Position numbers and translations under genes: made by a program. Shown in pieces: positions 17,950-25,675 of a stretch of DNA of 64,000 nucleotides. Below the pieces are notes generated by a model, which ran no database searches, had not been told where the DNA came from, and saw only the letters and a program-made list of their open reading frames with translations. The stretch's first letter is position 1. Every line of letters begins with the position of its first letter. Origin of the DNA: DATGZX01 sp035296965 (GTDB lineage: Bacteria; Planctomycetota; Planctomycetia; Gemmatales; Gemmataceae). The stretch lies in assembly GCA_035296965.1 (NCBI GenBank), contig DATGZX010000087.1, forward strand, positions 1 through 64,000, given 5' to 3'.

Positions 17950-19092
17950 CTAATCAAGAAAGTAGACGAATTCTCCACCGTTCCGCGTGATTGCACCTCT
18001 GATCTCTTTCTCGCCAAAAGCGATGGAGTGTGGAACGACGCCAAAGGCCGTCCCTGGCTGTCCATCGCGGTACGGGTGAATGAACCGAACAGAGCCATCC
18101 ACAAATGCTGCGTGAAATCCATAATCATATTCTCCACCGAGGCCTGGAAGGGGCCCGCTCGGAGAGAACGGCAAATCCTCAGGCTTTGTCCAAGGAACCG
18201 CGTTTTTGCCCTCAACAACGAGGAAAGTGTAATCAATTCCGTCTGGGAAATTTGGTTGCTGCTTCGTGAAGGAATCGCGGAGTGGCTCTCCTTCGCTGCT
18301 CTCAAATGCGGTCCCTGGGCCCACGAAAACCTGATAGAAGGTCGTGTATGGGTCTTTTGAAGACCCCCGCACGGGTGTGTAAACTCTTGGCATCTTGGGC
18401 AAGAGCGCCTTGTTGTGCGGGCTATCCCAGGGTTCGTCCAAATGAAATTGCCGGTAAAGATCCTCCTGCAAAAGTTCAGGCAGAAGCAGTACGCGCCAAC
18501 TCAGCAGAGGCGCCCCAGACTTGTCATGGCTTGCGGAGGGCGGCAGCCTTCCCATGTGATCAGCGTAGGACTGCATTCCCAACGCGATCAGCCTGAGATT
18601 TGAGACGCTGCTATCATGGTCGATTCGTAATCTCTCGCTCGAGATTTTGGCGCTGATGAGGAGGGTTCCTACCAGCATCAGTATTGCAAGCGACACGCTT
18701 CCAGTCATAAGGCCGCCAACAGCGAGCCCCATTCCGGTGAGTCGGCCTGTGCTTCGTCTGATGTCTCTTCGGCCAACGACGCCCAAGATGATAGCCGGCA
18801 CAGAGAAAAAACCAGGAAGGCAAAATGACAAGAGCCCAAGAATCAGGCTCGCTGTCGCTTTGCTGCTCGTGATGGGCGCGATGTGTGTCTCCACGCTTTC
18901 GACCGCGACCTGAGGCGCTGCCTTGCGCCGTGGTGGGGCGGCAGGCTGAGCTGCTTGGCTGGCCAGGAAAGAGGCCAGCATACCAGCGACGTGAGTCTTC
19001 CCGCAGGCGGGGCACTTGATAGGCAAGCCGGCATTCTTCTCCAGCACGCGAAGCGTTGCGCCGCAGCTCGGGCAATGGCTTGTGAAGGACAT
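17950..19092 (-). CDS. Zinc-ribbon DUF4190/DUF1559-type membrane protein
   Basis: A 380-aa protein with three parts. Residues 1-35 form a zinc ribbon (CPSC and CPAC). About 80-150 hold two membrane helices of DUF4190 type (LGLLSFCLPGFFSVPAIILG and a second hydrophobic stretch). About 165-380 is a DUF1559-like domain: LRLIALGMQSYADHMGRLPP, LLSWRVLLLPELLQEDLYRQ, and the late HAAFVDGSVRFI. DUF1559 proteins are pilin-like exported proteins hugely expanded in planctomycetes. Here the first helix with the type IV pilin signal is replaced by the ribbon and the two-helix anchor. Planctomycete-type cargo inside the mobile element fits a long stay in this lineage. Confidence 0.75.
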   Translation of the reverse strand: MSFTSHCPSCGATLRVLEKNAGLPIKCPACGKTHVAGMLASFLASQAAQPAAPPRRKAAPQVAVESVETHIAPITSSKATASLILGLLSFCLPGFFSVPAIILGVVGRRDIRRSTGRLTGMGLAVGGLMTGSVSLAILMLVGTLLISAKISSERLRIDHDSSVSNLRLIALGMQSYADHMGRLPPSASHDKSGAPLLSWRVLLLPELLQEDLYRQFHLDEPWDSPHNKALLPKMPRVYTPVRGSSKDPYTTFYQVFVGPGTAFESSEGEPLRDSFTKQQPNFPDGIDYTFLVVEGKNAVPWTKPEDLPFSPSGPLPGLGGEYDYGFHAAFVDGSVRFIHPYRDGQPGTAFGVVPHSIAFGEKEIRGAITRNGGEFVYFLD

Positions 19093-19131
19093 GGGGCGAT
19101 CTCCAGGGCGGTTATCGCGGTGAGGGAGCCG

Positions 19132-19536
19132 TTAATTTCCTTTGCTGCCGATTTGCAGAACCTTGTCAGCGGCACGTGCAAGGATGTAACCCCCGATCAG
19201 CCAGAAGCAAGCATCGGCCGCAACAAAGGCTTGTTGGGGCGCAGTCTGGGCCGTTTTGAGAATGCCGGGATAAGCGCTGAGCAGGTTTGCCGCGTAGAAC
19301 AGGCAACCAATCCAGACCAAAACTCTAAATACGTTCAGTACGAAAGAAAGAGTGCTTCGCGAATTAGCGGGATTGACCGGGAGGAAGCTCTTTGCCGACG
19401 TGTCCAGGTCGGCTTCCGTATGGGGCATCGGTACGTCCTGCCGCTCATCGCAATGCCGGCACTTGATTTCGTGGCCAGCCAGATCGTCGGTCACTTTTAG
19501 GCGTCCGCCGCAGTCGGTGCGATTGAAGGCGATCAT
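19132..19536 (-). CDS. Small zinc-ribbon protein with two membrane segments
   Basis: A 134-aa protein. ATG 19536 was chosen because CGGAG lies about 10 nt upstream and the preceding in-frame residues look non-coding. The N-terminus has a ribbon-like C..GG..KV...AGHEIKCRHC pattern with one early cysteine pair incomplete (FNRTDCGGR). Two hydrophobic segments follow (VLNVFRVLVWIGCLFYAANL and ADACFWLIGGYILARA). It ends just before the DUF1559 gene, which it precedes by 39 bp on the same strand. Function unknown; the ribbon-plus-membrane layout matches its neighbour. Confidence 0.6.
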   Translation of the reverse strand: MIAFNRTDCGGRLKVTDDLAGHEIKCRHCDERQDVPMPHTEADLDTSAKSFLPVNPANSRSTLSFVLNVFRVLVWIGCLFYAANLLSAYPGILKTAQTAPQQAFVAADACFWLIGGYILARAADKVLQIGSKGN

Positions 19537-19594
19537 CAGGCGATCTCCGAGGCGAGGCCCTGGCGTCTTGCGGGCCAGGCTATGGTGCGAAGAG

Positions 19595-19900
19595 TTACTT
19601 TTTCTTGCGGGGACGAGCCTTGGCTCGCTTGTTCCTGGCCGGCGGTTGCCGAGTAGACGAAGCAGTTGTGGGGGCAGGGGCTGCTTCGCGGCTACCGTTG
19701 GCAATCAACCCCAGACCGAGCACATTGCACAGTCTTGCGGCAGCAGCAAGGGTCAAGTCGCGTTCTCCTCGCATAAAACGCGAAAGCCTACTTTGATCAA
19801 TCCCTGCCTGCTGTCCCAGCTTATTGAGAGAAAATCCGCTTGCGCTAATCGCTTCTCTAAGGCGAGTAACAACGTCAGCTTCCAAGCCTGCTTTTGGCAA
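19595..19900 (-). CDS. XRE family transcriptional regulator
   Basis: A 101-aa protein. A Cro/C1-type helix-turn-helix covers residues about 9-67 (LREAISASGFSLNKLGQQAG and IDQSRLSRFMRGERDLTLAA, then RLCNVLGL). The tail is a lysine/arginine-rich, disordered extension (RNKRAKARPRKKK). It is divergent from the rightward operon that starts at 20105, with the symmetric promoter/operator at 20045-20086 between them. This is the arrangement expected of the element's lysogeny-type repressor, controlling itself and the DUF932/AAA+ operon. Confidence 0.85.
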   Translation of the reverse strand: MPKAGLEADVVTRLREAISASGFSLNKLGQQAGIDQSRLSRFMRGERDLTLAAAARLCNVLGLGLIANGSREAAPAPTTASSTRQPPARNKRAKARPRKKK

Positions 19901-19943
19901 GTTTCACTTCCTGATTCTGAACTTTTGTCAGCCTAGACCATAT

Positions 19944-19955
19944 TAGGCGAGCCTA
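19944..19955. promoter_or_regulatory. Palindrome TAGGCGAGCCTA upstream of XRE gene
   Basis: A perfect arm palindrome (TAGGC-GA-GCCTA) 44 bp upstream of the XRE start in an AT-richer region. It is a candidate second operator and has no sequence relation to the 20045-20086 repeat. Confidence 0.35.
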
Positions 19956-20044
19956 TTCGCAGTGTCAATCGCCACAAGAGGCATTTCCTAAGCCATTGTA
20001 GTCAGCTGACTTATGGCACAATCCGAAATTCTCTGCCAGTGTCT

Positions 20045-20086
20045 ATTGACATAAGCATAGCAAGCGTTAGGATTGCTTATGTCAAT
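20045..20086. promoter_or_regulatory. Symmetric promoter/operator between XRE gene and rightward operon
   Basis: A 13-bp perfect inverted repeat, ATTGACATAAGCA at 20045-20057 and TGCTTATGTCAAT at 20074-20086. Each arm contains a consensus -35 box TTGACA. Rightward, TTGACA (20046-20051) is followed after 16 bp by TAGGAT (20068-20073). Leftward, TTGACA (20085-20080) is followed after 17 bp by TGCTAT. A repressor bound to both arms would cover both -35 boxes. Confidence 0.7.
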
Positions 20087-20104
20087 TAACACAAGGTGAA
20101 ACCA

Positions 20105-20296
20105 ATGAGCAACGCACAACTGGCAGGCTTCCGCATGATGGCCGAAACGCTCACCAGCAAGCCCGAGACGCAAACTGTAACGCTGGTGGGCCCGCAAGGG
20201 CAAAAGGCCGAAGTGAAGACAACCTGCACTGGTGGCTTTTGGTTCAACCATCCGACCCAGGGCCGAATCTGGGTCAAGACGTTTGAGGCGAAGTGA
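20105..20296 (+). CDS. Small hypothetical protein, first gene of rightward operon
   Basis: A 63-aa protein not recognised. ATG 20105 is preceded by AAGGTG at 7 nt; a GTG nine bases earlier overlaps that ribosome site and is less likely. The sequence has a strand-rich middle (QTVTLVGPQG, AEVKTTCTGGFWFNHPTQ). It is directly downstream of the regulated promoter and so would be the first protein made on derepression. Confidence 0.6.
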   Translation: MSNAQLAGFRMMAETLTSKPETQTVTLVGPQGQKAEVKTTCTGGFWFNHPTQGRIWVKTFEAK

Positions 20297-20363
20297 TCAA
20301 GTGGGCTCGCGCTGCTACAAACAGCCGAGCCCGTGGAACCCAACTTCAGAGGAGTCGAGTTCA

Positions 20364-20855
20364 ATGGCTACCGTATCTTCCACCCGCGTCACTGGCAATG
20401 GGCACCGCAAGGGCCCCGCTATTGTAACCCAGCTGCTCAAGGCAGCTCCCATCCCCGCCGCCGAGCTGGCTGTGGCAATCGCCAAGAGGCTGCCCGTTGC
20501 GTCTCTAGAGCCAGGCGAATACCGCGTGCAGGGCACCGTCACGCTGGCCGTGGACGCAATCATCACCAAGGGACAGCCCACAAGCGCCAAGCAATCCTAC
20601 AACCTGGACCTGGCAACCGTGCTGGCCGTGGCGTTGGAGCGCGCTGGCATCAAGGTCGAGAAGATCCCCGATTTTCTCGAAAAGACCATCACCATTGCCT
20701 TGGAAAATGGTCCTACTCAGCTCTACGCCGAAGTCACCCAGGCCATGATCAAGCAAACCGAAACCGCCGTGGCCGAGAACCTACCGCGCGTGCCTCGTCA
20801 GAGCGCAACACACGTGGCAGGCACCGTTGAAATCGTCCACTTCAATGCCAAGTAA
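20364..20855 (+). CDS. Hypothetical protein of rightward operon
   Basis: A 163-aa protein I cannot assign. ATG 20364 has GAGGAG upstream. The N-terminal part is basic, then GEYRVQGTVTLAVDAIITKG looks like a beta hairpin, followed by an alpha-helical stretch (LDLATVLAVALERAGIKVEK) and an acidic/amide-rich C-terminus. No signal peptide or membrane segment. Its position between the operon leader gene and DUF932 suggests a DNA-metabolism or regulatory role, but nothing in the sequence shows this. Confidence 0.6.
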   Translation: MATVSSTRVTGNGHRKGPAIVTQLLKAAPIPAAELAVAIAKRLPVASLEPGEYRVQGTVTLAVDAIITKGQPTSAKQSYNLDLATVLAVALERAGIKVEKIPDFLEKTITIALENGPTQLYAEVTQAMIKQTETAVAENLPRVPRQSATHVAGTVEIVHFNAK

Positions 20856-20941
20856 GGCCGTCGCCTAGCAACATCCGCAGAGCAGAGCAGGGGGCACCGT
20901 TCCAAACCCGAATCGATCAACACGAACAAAAGGAAACGACG

Positions 20942-21730
20942 ATGAACACAGCACGTTTGCACTTGCACTGTGGCGCCAGCTCTGTCAGCCGCGAACGAGT
21001 CGCGCAGGCAATCACTCCCGAGCGTACCGACAGCTGGGTGCCGATTGCTCATGACCGCCTCTTGAATGGCGTGCAGGAATCCCTTGCCCGCTCTGGCCTG
21101 CACGTGGTCACAGAGGCGCATGGCTTGACGCACGATAGCAACCGCTATTTTGGCCTTCTCCAGGTAGCCAATGGGAGCAACCCCGATGACTTTGGCCTGG
21201 TCGTTGGCATCCGCAATTCCCACGACAAGACATTCCCCGCCGCGCTTGTCCTGGGTGCCTCAGTCTTCGTGTGTGACAACCTGTCTTTCTCAGGGGAAGT
21301 GAAGCTTGCCCGCAAGCATACCGCCTACATCGAACGCGACTTGCCCCAGCTGGTTGATCGTGCCGTGGGCTTGCTCTGCGATCTTCGCCACACCCAAGAG
21401 CGCCGCTTCGAAGCGTACCGCAATCATGAGCTGGCTGACAGCCAGGCGCACGACCTGATTATCCAGGGACTCGATAGCCGCGTGGTCCCCGTCACGCGCA
21501 TTCCCGAGCTGCTCCAGGAGTGGCGCGAGCCGCGACACGCTGAATTCCGTGAAGGCCGAACCGCCTGGCGTTTGTTCAACGCCTTCACCGAAATCTTGAA
21601 AGGGAACTTGGGTGAGCTGCCCAGACGCACGCAAGCGTTGCATGGCCTGATGGATTCCGCCTGTGGCCTGGTGCGCCCGCAAGGCTACCGCACCGAAGAT
21701 GCCGAAATCCAGATTGCCGCCGCTGTGTGA
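20942..21730 (+). CDS. DUF932 family protein
   Basis: A 262-aa protein. The central part SRYFGLL-like segment, then VVGIRNSHDKTFPAALVLGA and SVFVCDNLSFSGEVKLARKH, is characteristic of DUF932, a family found almost only in phages, plasmids and integrative elements. Its function is not established; members cluster with replication and recombination genes. Preceded by AAAGGAAACG and 86 bp after the previous gene. Length is somewhat below typical family members, with a C-terminal helical extension. Confidence 0.75.
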   Translation: MNTARLHLHCGASSVSRERVAQAITPERTDSWVPIAHDRLLNGVQESLARSGLHVVTEAHGLTHDSNRYFGLLQVANGSNPDDFGLVVGIRNSHDKTFPAALVLGASVFVCDNLSFSGEVKLARKHTAYIERDLPQLVDRAVGLLCDLRHTQERRFEAYRNHELADSQAHDLIIQGLDSRVVPVTRIPELLQEWREPRHAEFREGRTAWRLFNAFTEILKGNLGELPRRTQALHGLMDSACGLVRPQGYRTEDAEIQIAAAV

Positions 21731-21790
21731 TCGACCTGGGTTCGCAGGGGAGAGCGCCCCTCCCCTGCCTTTTCGAGAGGGATGACGACG

Positions 21791-22633
21791 ATGGAGAGCT
21801 TGCTTTTGAAATATCGCCCCCGTTCGCTGGCCAATGTCTTGGGACAGGAAGAATCAACCCGCGCCCTGTCCATGTTCGTGCAGGCGCCTTACCCGACTGC
21901 ACTTTTGCTGCATGGGGAATCTGGGACAGGGAAAACCAGCGCAGCTTACGCCCTCGCATGTGAGCTTGGTTGTGCAATCGAGGAAGGGGAACTAGGTGGC
22001 TTGCACGAAATTGCCTCAGGCGAGATGGACGCGCAGGCCGTCCGCGAGCGCCTCAATTCGCTGCGATTGCGTCCCCTGTTTGGCTCTGGTTGGAAGGTCT
22101 GCATTTGCAACGAAGCCGACAGGATGACGCAAGGGGCCGAGACGATTTTCCTGGATGGCCTGGAGCACCTGCCCGCGCACTGCGTTATTGTCTTCACGAC
22201 AAACGCGCCCGAGAAGTTAACCCGCCGCTTTCGAGACCGCTGCGAAGCGTATGCGTTTGCTGGCGATGCTGGCACGTTACAGCCGCATATCCGCAAGTTG
22301 GCTGGGGAAATCTGGCGCGCCGAAGTGGGCAGGGGCGCTTGCCCTGGCTTGGATGAACTAGGCATGCCGACACTTGGGGACCCTGACACGATGCACGCCT
22401 CATTCCGCACCGCGCTGCAGCAGTTGTCCCGCTACATCCGCGAAGCGAAGCAAGGGGGCGATTTAGGCCGCGTGCGCAAGCAGCTGGCCCGCGATTGTCT
22501 GACCGTGCCCAAGGGCATGGATTTGGTTGCTTCGTGCGATCATTGTGGCTTCGAGCAGGTAATCGAGCCAAGTAGTGTCGAGCGCGTGAAGTGCAAGAAG
22601 TGTCGCAAGCTGTTCTCCGTGGAGCTGGTGTAA
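21791..22633 (+). CDS. AAA+ clamp-loader-like ATPase with C-terminal zinc ribbon
   Basis: A 280-aa protein. ATG 21791 was chosen because GAGAGG lies 10 nt upstream; ATG 21782 abuts it. The N-terminus LLLKYRPRSLANVLGQE is the clamp-loader (DnaX/RFC small subunit) signature. Walker A is GESGTGKT (42-49). Walker B reads ICNEAD, so the first acidic position is Asn, while the Glu is kept. Sensor-1-like IVFTTN and RDRCEAY follow. Instead of the usual collar domain, the C-terminus is a zinc ribbon with CDHC and CKKC pairs. Clamp loaders open sliding clamps on DNA, so this may load the host clamp for element replication or be a repurposed remodeller. A similar ribbon ends the DUF488 protein two genes downstream. 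Confidence 0.75.
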   Translation: MESLLLKYRPRSLANVLGQEESTRALSMFVQAPYPTALLLHGESGTGKTSAAYALACELGCAIEEGELGGLHEIASGEMDAQAVRERLNSLRLRPLFGSGWKVCICNEADRMTQGAETIFLDGLEHLPAHCVIVFTTNAPEKLTRRFRDRCEAYAFAGDAGTLQPHIRKLAGEIWRAEVGRGACPGLDELGMPTLGDPDTMHASFRTALQQLSRYIREAKQGGDLGRVRKQLARDCLTVPKGMDLVASCDHCGFEQVIEPSSVERVKCKKCRKLFSVELV

Positions 22634-22705
22634 CCGAGCCATCGTCGTCGCCTGCCCTGGTGGCAATCCAACGCGCTGGGGCAGGCTTTTCCCGTGGGGT
22701 TATTC

Positions 22706-23086
22706 ATGGCCAAGGTTCTGACCGTCCGCCAGCCGTTCGCGTGGGCCATTCTGCAGGGAATCAAGCGCGTAGAGAACCGCACTTGGCAGACGCACTTTCG
22801 AGGCCCGCTGTTTATCCACGCTGGCAAGGCTAAAGCGTTCGCTGCGCTGCTCGCGCTGCCGAAAGGCTGGACGATGCCGCGCGAGGAAGACCTCGCGTAT
22901 GGAGCGATTCTGGGCAGCGTAGAGCTAACCGATTGCCTACCCGTGGAGAAGATGCGCCGTCGCGACCGCTTGACAACTGGTCCGTATTGCTGGCTGCTCT
23001 CCAGTCCGATTCTCCTGCCCGTGCCTTATCCGTGCGCTGGGCAGGTGAGAATCTGGGACGCGCCCGCTTTGGAGGTACTGCGCTGA
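22706..23086 (+). CDS. ASCH domain protein
   Basis: A 126-aa protein. ATG 22706 gives MAKVLTVRQPFAWAILQGIK, the standard ASCH start, followed by RVENRTW and LFIHAGKA, all landmarks of the ASCH fold (PUA-like beta-barrel binding RNA or modified nucleosides). ASCH proteins are common in phages and mobile elements. GTGGGG lies upstream. The stop codon overlaps the start of the DUF488 gene as TGATG, so translation of the two is coupled. Confidence 0.8.
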   Translation: MAKVLTVRQPFAWAILQGIKRVENRTWQTHFRGPLFIHAGKAKAFAALLALPKGWTMPREEDLAYGAILGSVELTDCLPVEKMRRRDRLTTGPYCWLLSSPILLPVPYPCAGQVRIWDAPALEVLR

Positions 23087-23592
23087 TGCACACAAGCTGC
23101 TTTGCCCGCTTGAAGAAGATCCCGCCCGCGCTGGAGCCCGTTGCGATCAGCCGATGGGTGCCGCGCTGGGCAGGGAAGATCCGCCGCGAAACGCGCCTCG
23201 CCCCGACCATCGCAATGATGAAAGGCAATCTCGACCTGGACGAATTCGTGCGCCAGTACCGCAAGATCCTGGCAGACCTGGACCCCGCTGCCGTTGCCCG
23301 CGAGCTGGGGCCGTCCGCCGTTCTCGTCTGCTATGAACCGCCTGGGTTTGCCTGTCATCGTCGCCTTGTGGCCGAATGGTTGGAGGGCGCCCTTGGAATC
23401 GAGGTGCCCGAGCTGGGCTTTCCTCGAGCGCTCATTCCCCCTTTCGATGATGCGCCGCTCAAAGGGGAAACCGAAAATCTCCCGTGGGGTGCCGCGTGTG
23501 ACCATTGCCAGACCGAGAACACCGTTGCACTGGGCGCGACGCGCTGCCGTTGCGCGAACTGCCGAAAAGCGTTCCCTGTGACCTGGGATTAG
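23086..23592 (+). CDS. DUF488 family protein with C-terminal zinc ribbon
   Basis: A 168-aa protein starting at ATG 23086, which overlaps the ASCH stop. DUF488 landmarks are FARLKKIPPALEPVAISRWV, a LAPT segment, and near residue 110 VLVCYEPPGFACHRRLVAEW, which includes the conserved CHR. Residues about 140-168 form a ribbon with CDHC and CANC pairs (CDHCQTENTV and CRCANCRKAF). DUF488 is not a characterised enzyme; the Cys-His-Arg motif suggests nucleotide or metal chemistry. The added ribbon resembles that of the AAA+ protein (CDHCGFEQVI and CKKCRKLFSV), pointing to a shared nucleic-acid or protein target. Confidence 0.8.
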   Translation: MHTSCFARLKKIPPALEPVAISRWVPRWAGKIRRETRLAPTIAMMKGNLDLDEFVRQYRKILADLDPAAVARELGPSAVLVCYEPPGFACHRRLVAEWLEGALGIEVPELGFPRALIPPFDDAPLKGETENLPWGAACDHCQTENTVALGATRCRCANCRKAFPVTWD

Positions 23593-23627
23593 TTCGACCC
23601 TTCTCCCCAGATGGAAAGCACCATCTC

Positions 23628-23849
23628 ATGAACATGCTCCTCAACATGCTCCTCGAAAAAGCTGGGCCCGTGACTCTCCCAGAGCAAGCAGACACTTACC
23701 GGGTTCGTTTTGTTCTGATCACTGGCGAAAGCTGCCTGACCGAGCCGCTGGGCGATCATGAAACCGCCTCCCGCTGGGCGTTGAGCTTGCGCCAGTGTCG
23801 CGACGTTGTTGCCGCTGAGGCCGAGCCGAATGGAGGACCTTTCCCATGA
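23628..23849 (+). CDS. Small hypothetical protein
   Basis: A 73-aa protein starting at ATG 23628, 36 bp after the DUF488 gene and on the same strand. The start MNMLLNMLLEKAGP repeats a five-residue unit. No recognised domain, signal or membrane span. Its frame runs to within 62 bp of the downstream recombinase. Function unknown. Confidence 0.5.
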   Translation: MNMLLNMLLEKAGPVTLPEQADTYRVRFVLITGESCLTEPLGDHETASRWALSLRQCRDVVAAEAEPNGGPFP

Positions 23850-23910
23850 GCACGCCACTCGAACCCGGACTAACGTCCAGAATCGTGTTTCCGATAAAGG
23901 AGGTACATCG

Positions 23911-24843
23911 ATGTCTTCTCTTCCTATCCCCTCGCCTGCGCCCACTTACCCCGCCCTCGCCGAGGTGGCCTATCCCACCGTCGCCGAAGTAATCGAGCGT
24001 TACCTGCTCCACGTGAAAACGTCCGGCCAGCACTGCCAGGAGTCTATCGAGCAACGTGTGCAAGTATTCGGCCTGTTCGTCGAGGTCTACGGCAACTTCG
24101 CCATCGCTGACTGCAAGCCCTTCCACTTGACGGACTGGATAATGGCCCACAAGCGATGGAAGAGCAGCAGCACAAAGAAGGCCAAGGCGAACCAAATCAA
24201 TGCGTGTTTCAACTGGGCCGTGCGTGAAGGACGCATCGCGAGCAACCCATTCGCCCGGATCACCTATCAAGAGGCGGAACCACGCCCGCCGATGGAAGAC
24301 GACGCCTTCGAGTCGCTGGTGGCGCACGGCAACAAGCGTTTCGAGCGGGCTGTGCGTTACCTGCGCCTGACCGGTTGCCGCCTGAGCGAAATGACCTGCG
24401 TGACCTGGCCGATGGTTGACTTTGAAATCGGCATCGTCACTTTGGAGCGCCACAAGACCAGGAAACACACCCGCAAGCCAAGGATCATCGTCCTGGTCCA
24501 GGAGGCTATCGACCTGCTCCGCGAGATCCGCAGCCGCCAGCCGGACAGATACGAAGGCGTCGTGTTCTTGAACAACCGCAACACGCCGTGGAACCGGAGA
24601 ACTCTGGGCCAGCAGTTGCGGCGGATGAAAAAACTCGGCCAAGTAAAAAGCGACGCCTCTTTGCATGGGCTCCGGCACGCCTGGTGCACGGCGGGAATTG
24701 CAAACGGCGCCAGCCTGAAACTTATCAGCGAGGGGGCAGGGCATGCCAGCAGTGCGATTACGGAGCGCAACTATGTCAAGCTGACGGCCCAGCATGCAAA
24801 CGCTATCCGCGCTGCCATTCAGCTCGCTCTCCCAAAGAAGTGA
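23911..24843 (+). CDS. Tyrosine recombinase (second integrase)
   Basis: A 310-aa site-specific recombinase. AAGGAGGT lies 7-8 nt before ATG 23911, an almost ideal ribosome site. Residues about 24-110 are the SAM-like core-binding domain. The catalytic set is present: Arg157 in GCRLSEM, His252 and Arg255 in HGLRHAW, His278 in GHAS and nucleophile Tyr288 in ERNYVKL. It shares little sequence with the recombinase at the right end of the element. It may be the integrase of a nested element, a resolvase for multimers of the replicating form, or an accessory recombinase. No matching attachment repeats were seen around it. Confidence 0.88.
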   Translation: MSSLPIPSPAPTYPALAEVAYPTVAEVIERYLLHVKTSGQHCQESIEQRVQVFGLFVEVYGNFAIADCKPFHLTDWIMAHKRWKSSSTKKAKANQINACFNWAVREGRIASNPFARITYQEAEPRPPMEDDAFESLVAHGNKRFERAVRYLRLTGCRLSEMTCVTWPMVDFEIGIVTLERHKTRKHTRKPRIIVLVQEAIDLLREIRSRQPDRYEGVVFLNNRNTPWNRRTLGQQLRRMKKLGQVKSDASLHGLRHAWCTAGIANGASLKLISEGAGHASSAITERNYVKLTAQHANAIRAAIQLALPKK

Positions 24844-24846
24844 CCC

Positions 24847-25272
24847 ATGCCGATCTACGATGCCAACCCGTGGAGTCCTGCCTGCGAGGCCCCCGTGCTC
24901 CGCAGAGAGGACAACAAATTCGAGCCCGCCGAGAATCCCGTGGAGGTTATCCGCTCGATTCTTGCCGCCGGTCCTGTGCGCGTGAAGGAGTTTCGCAGGC
25001 TCGCCCGCGCGCGAGGCGTGTCGCTTACCCAGCTTATTCGCGTCGCCTACCAGGCCGGCGCTAGGTGCCGGAAGTGCGGTCCGTGGGGTCCCAAAGGTTA
25101 TTGCGTCTGGGAACTGGTCGGCCCCGAGTACGTGGGACTGATTCAACGCCCCAACCGCCGCGGGTACTACGCTCACGTCTGGATTGCCGGCCGCGAGGTG
25201 CAGGTCAAACTGTCCGACGAACTGGAAGAGGCACAACAGCGTCTCAATGAACTCAGGAACTCGTCTTCCTAG
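24847..25272 (+). CDS. Hypothetical protein downstream of recombinase
   Basis: A 141-aa protein starting 4 bp after the recombinase stop, hence co-transcribed. The middle has a helical segment VRVKEFRRLARARGVSLTQL that could be a winged-helix or ribbon-helix-type DNA-binding region, followed by an isolated CRKC pair and strands. The end is a glutamate-rich helix. It could be a directionality factor for the recombinase, judging only from position and size. Confidence 0.55.
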   Translation: MPIYDANPWSPACEAPVLRREDNKFEPAENPVEVIRSILAAGPVRVKEFRRLARARGVSLTQLIRVAYQAGARCRKCGPWGPKGYCVWELVGPEYVGLIQRPNRRGYYAHVWIAGREVQVKLSDELEEAQQRLNELRNSSS

Positions 25273-25281
25273 GAGTCCAAC

Positions 25282-25617
25282 ATGTATCACAGTAGCCCAA
25301 ACTGGAAATCGCCAGCCACTCGCGAAGTCTGGATCGCCGTCATCGAAGAATGGGACGATCCCCGCGCGATCGCCAACGAATGGTTGGAAATGTGCACCTT
25401 CGATGATGCCTGCGACAACTTGGCAAGCCAGCTCCGCACGGAATTCCGGCGGCAGTATGCATCCGGGTTCGGCGATGGACTGATGAGGGCCCTGGTCCGG
25501 CCGGCGTTCAGGCAGATCGACTTTCACCAGGTTGCGCGCTTCCTGTTGGAGCAGTACGGTGAATGCCAAGAAACCGCCGAAGACGAGGGCGACGGTGGAA
25601 GCAAGGTCGCGAGCTGA
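25282..25617 (+). CDS. Hypothetical protein, last gene of rightward operon
   Basis: A 111-aa protein, 9 bp after the previous stop with AGGAG at 25271-25275 as ribosome site. It is mostly helical, rich in W, R and acidic residues, without signal or membrane span. Not recognised. It converges with the leftward operon ending at 25676. Confidence 0.5.
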   Translation: MYHSSPNWKSPATREVWIAVIEEWDDPRAIANEWLEMCTFDDACDNLASQLRTEFRRQYASGFGDGLMRALVRPAFRQIDFHQVARFLLEQYGECQETAEDEGDGGSKVAS

Positions 25618-25675
25618 TTCCTTTCCCGCGGCTCGCTTGTGGCGAAGTGCGGGCTGATCGCTGGCCGCGGGGTTA

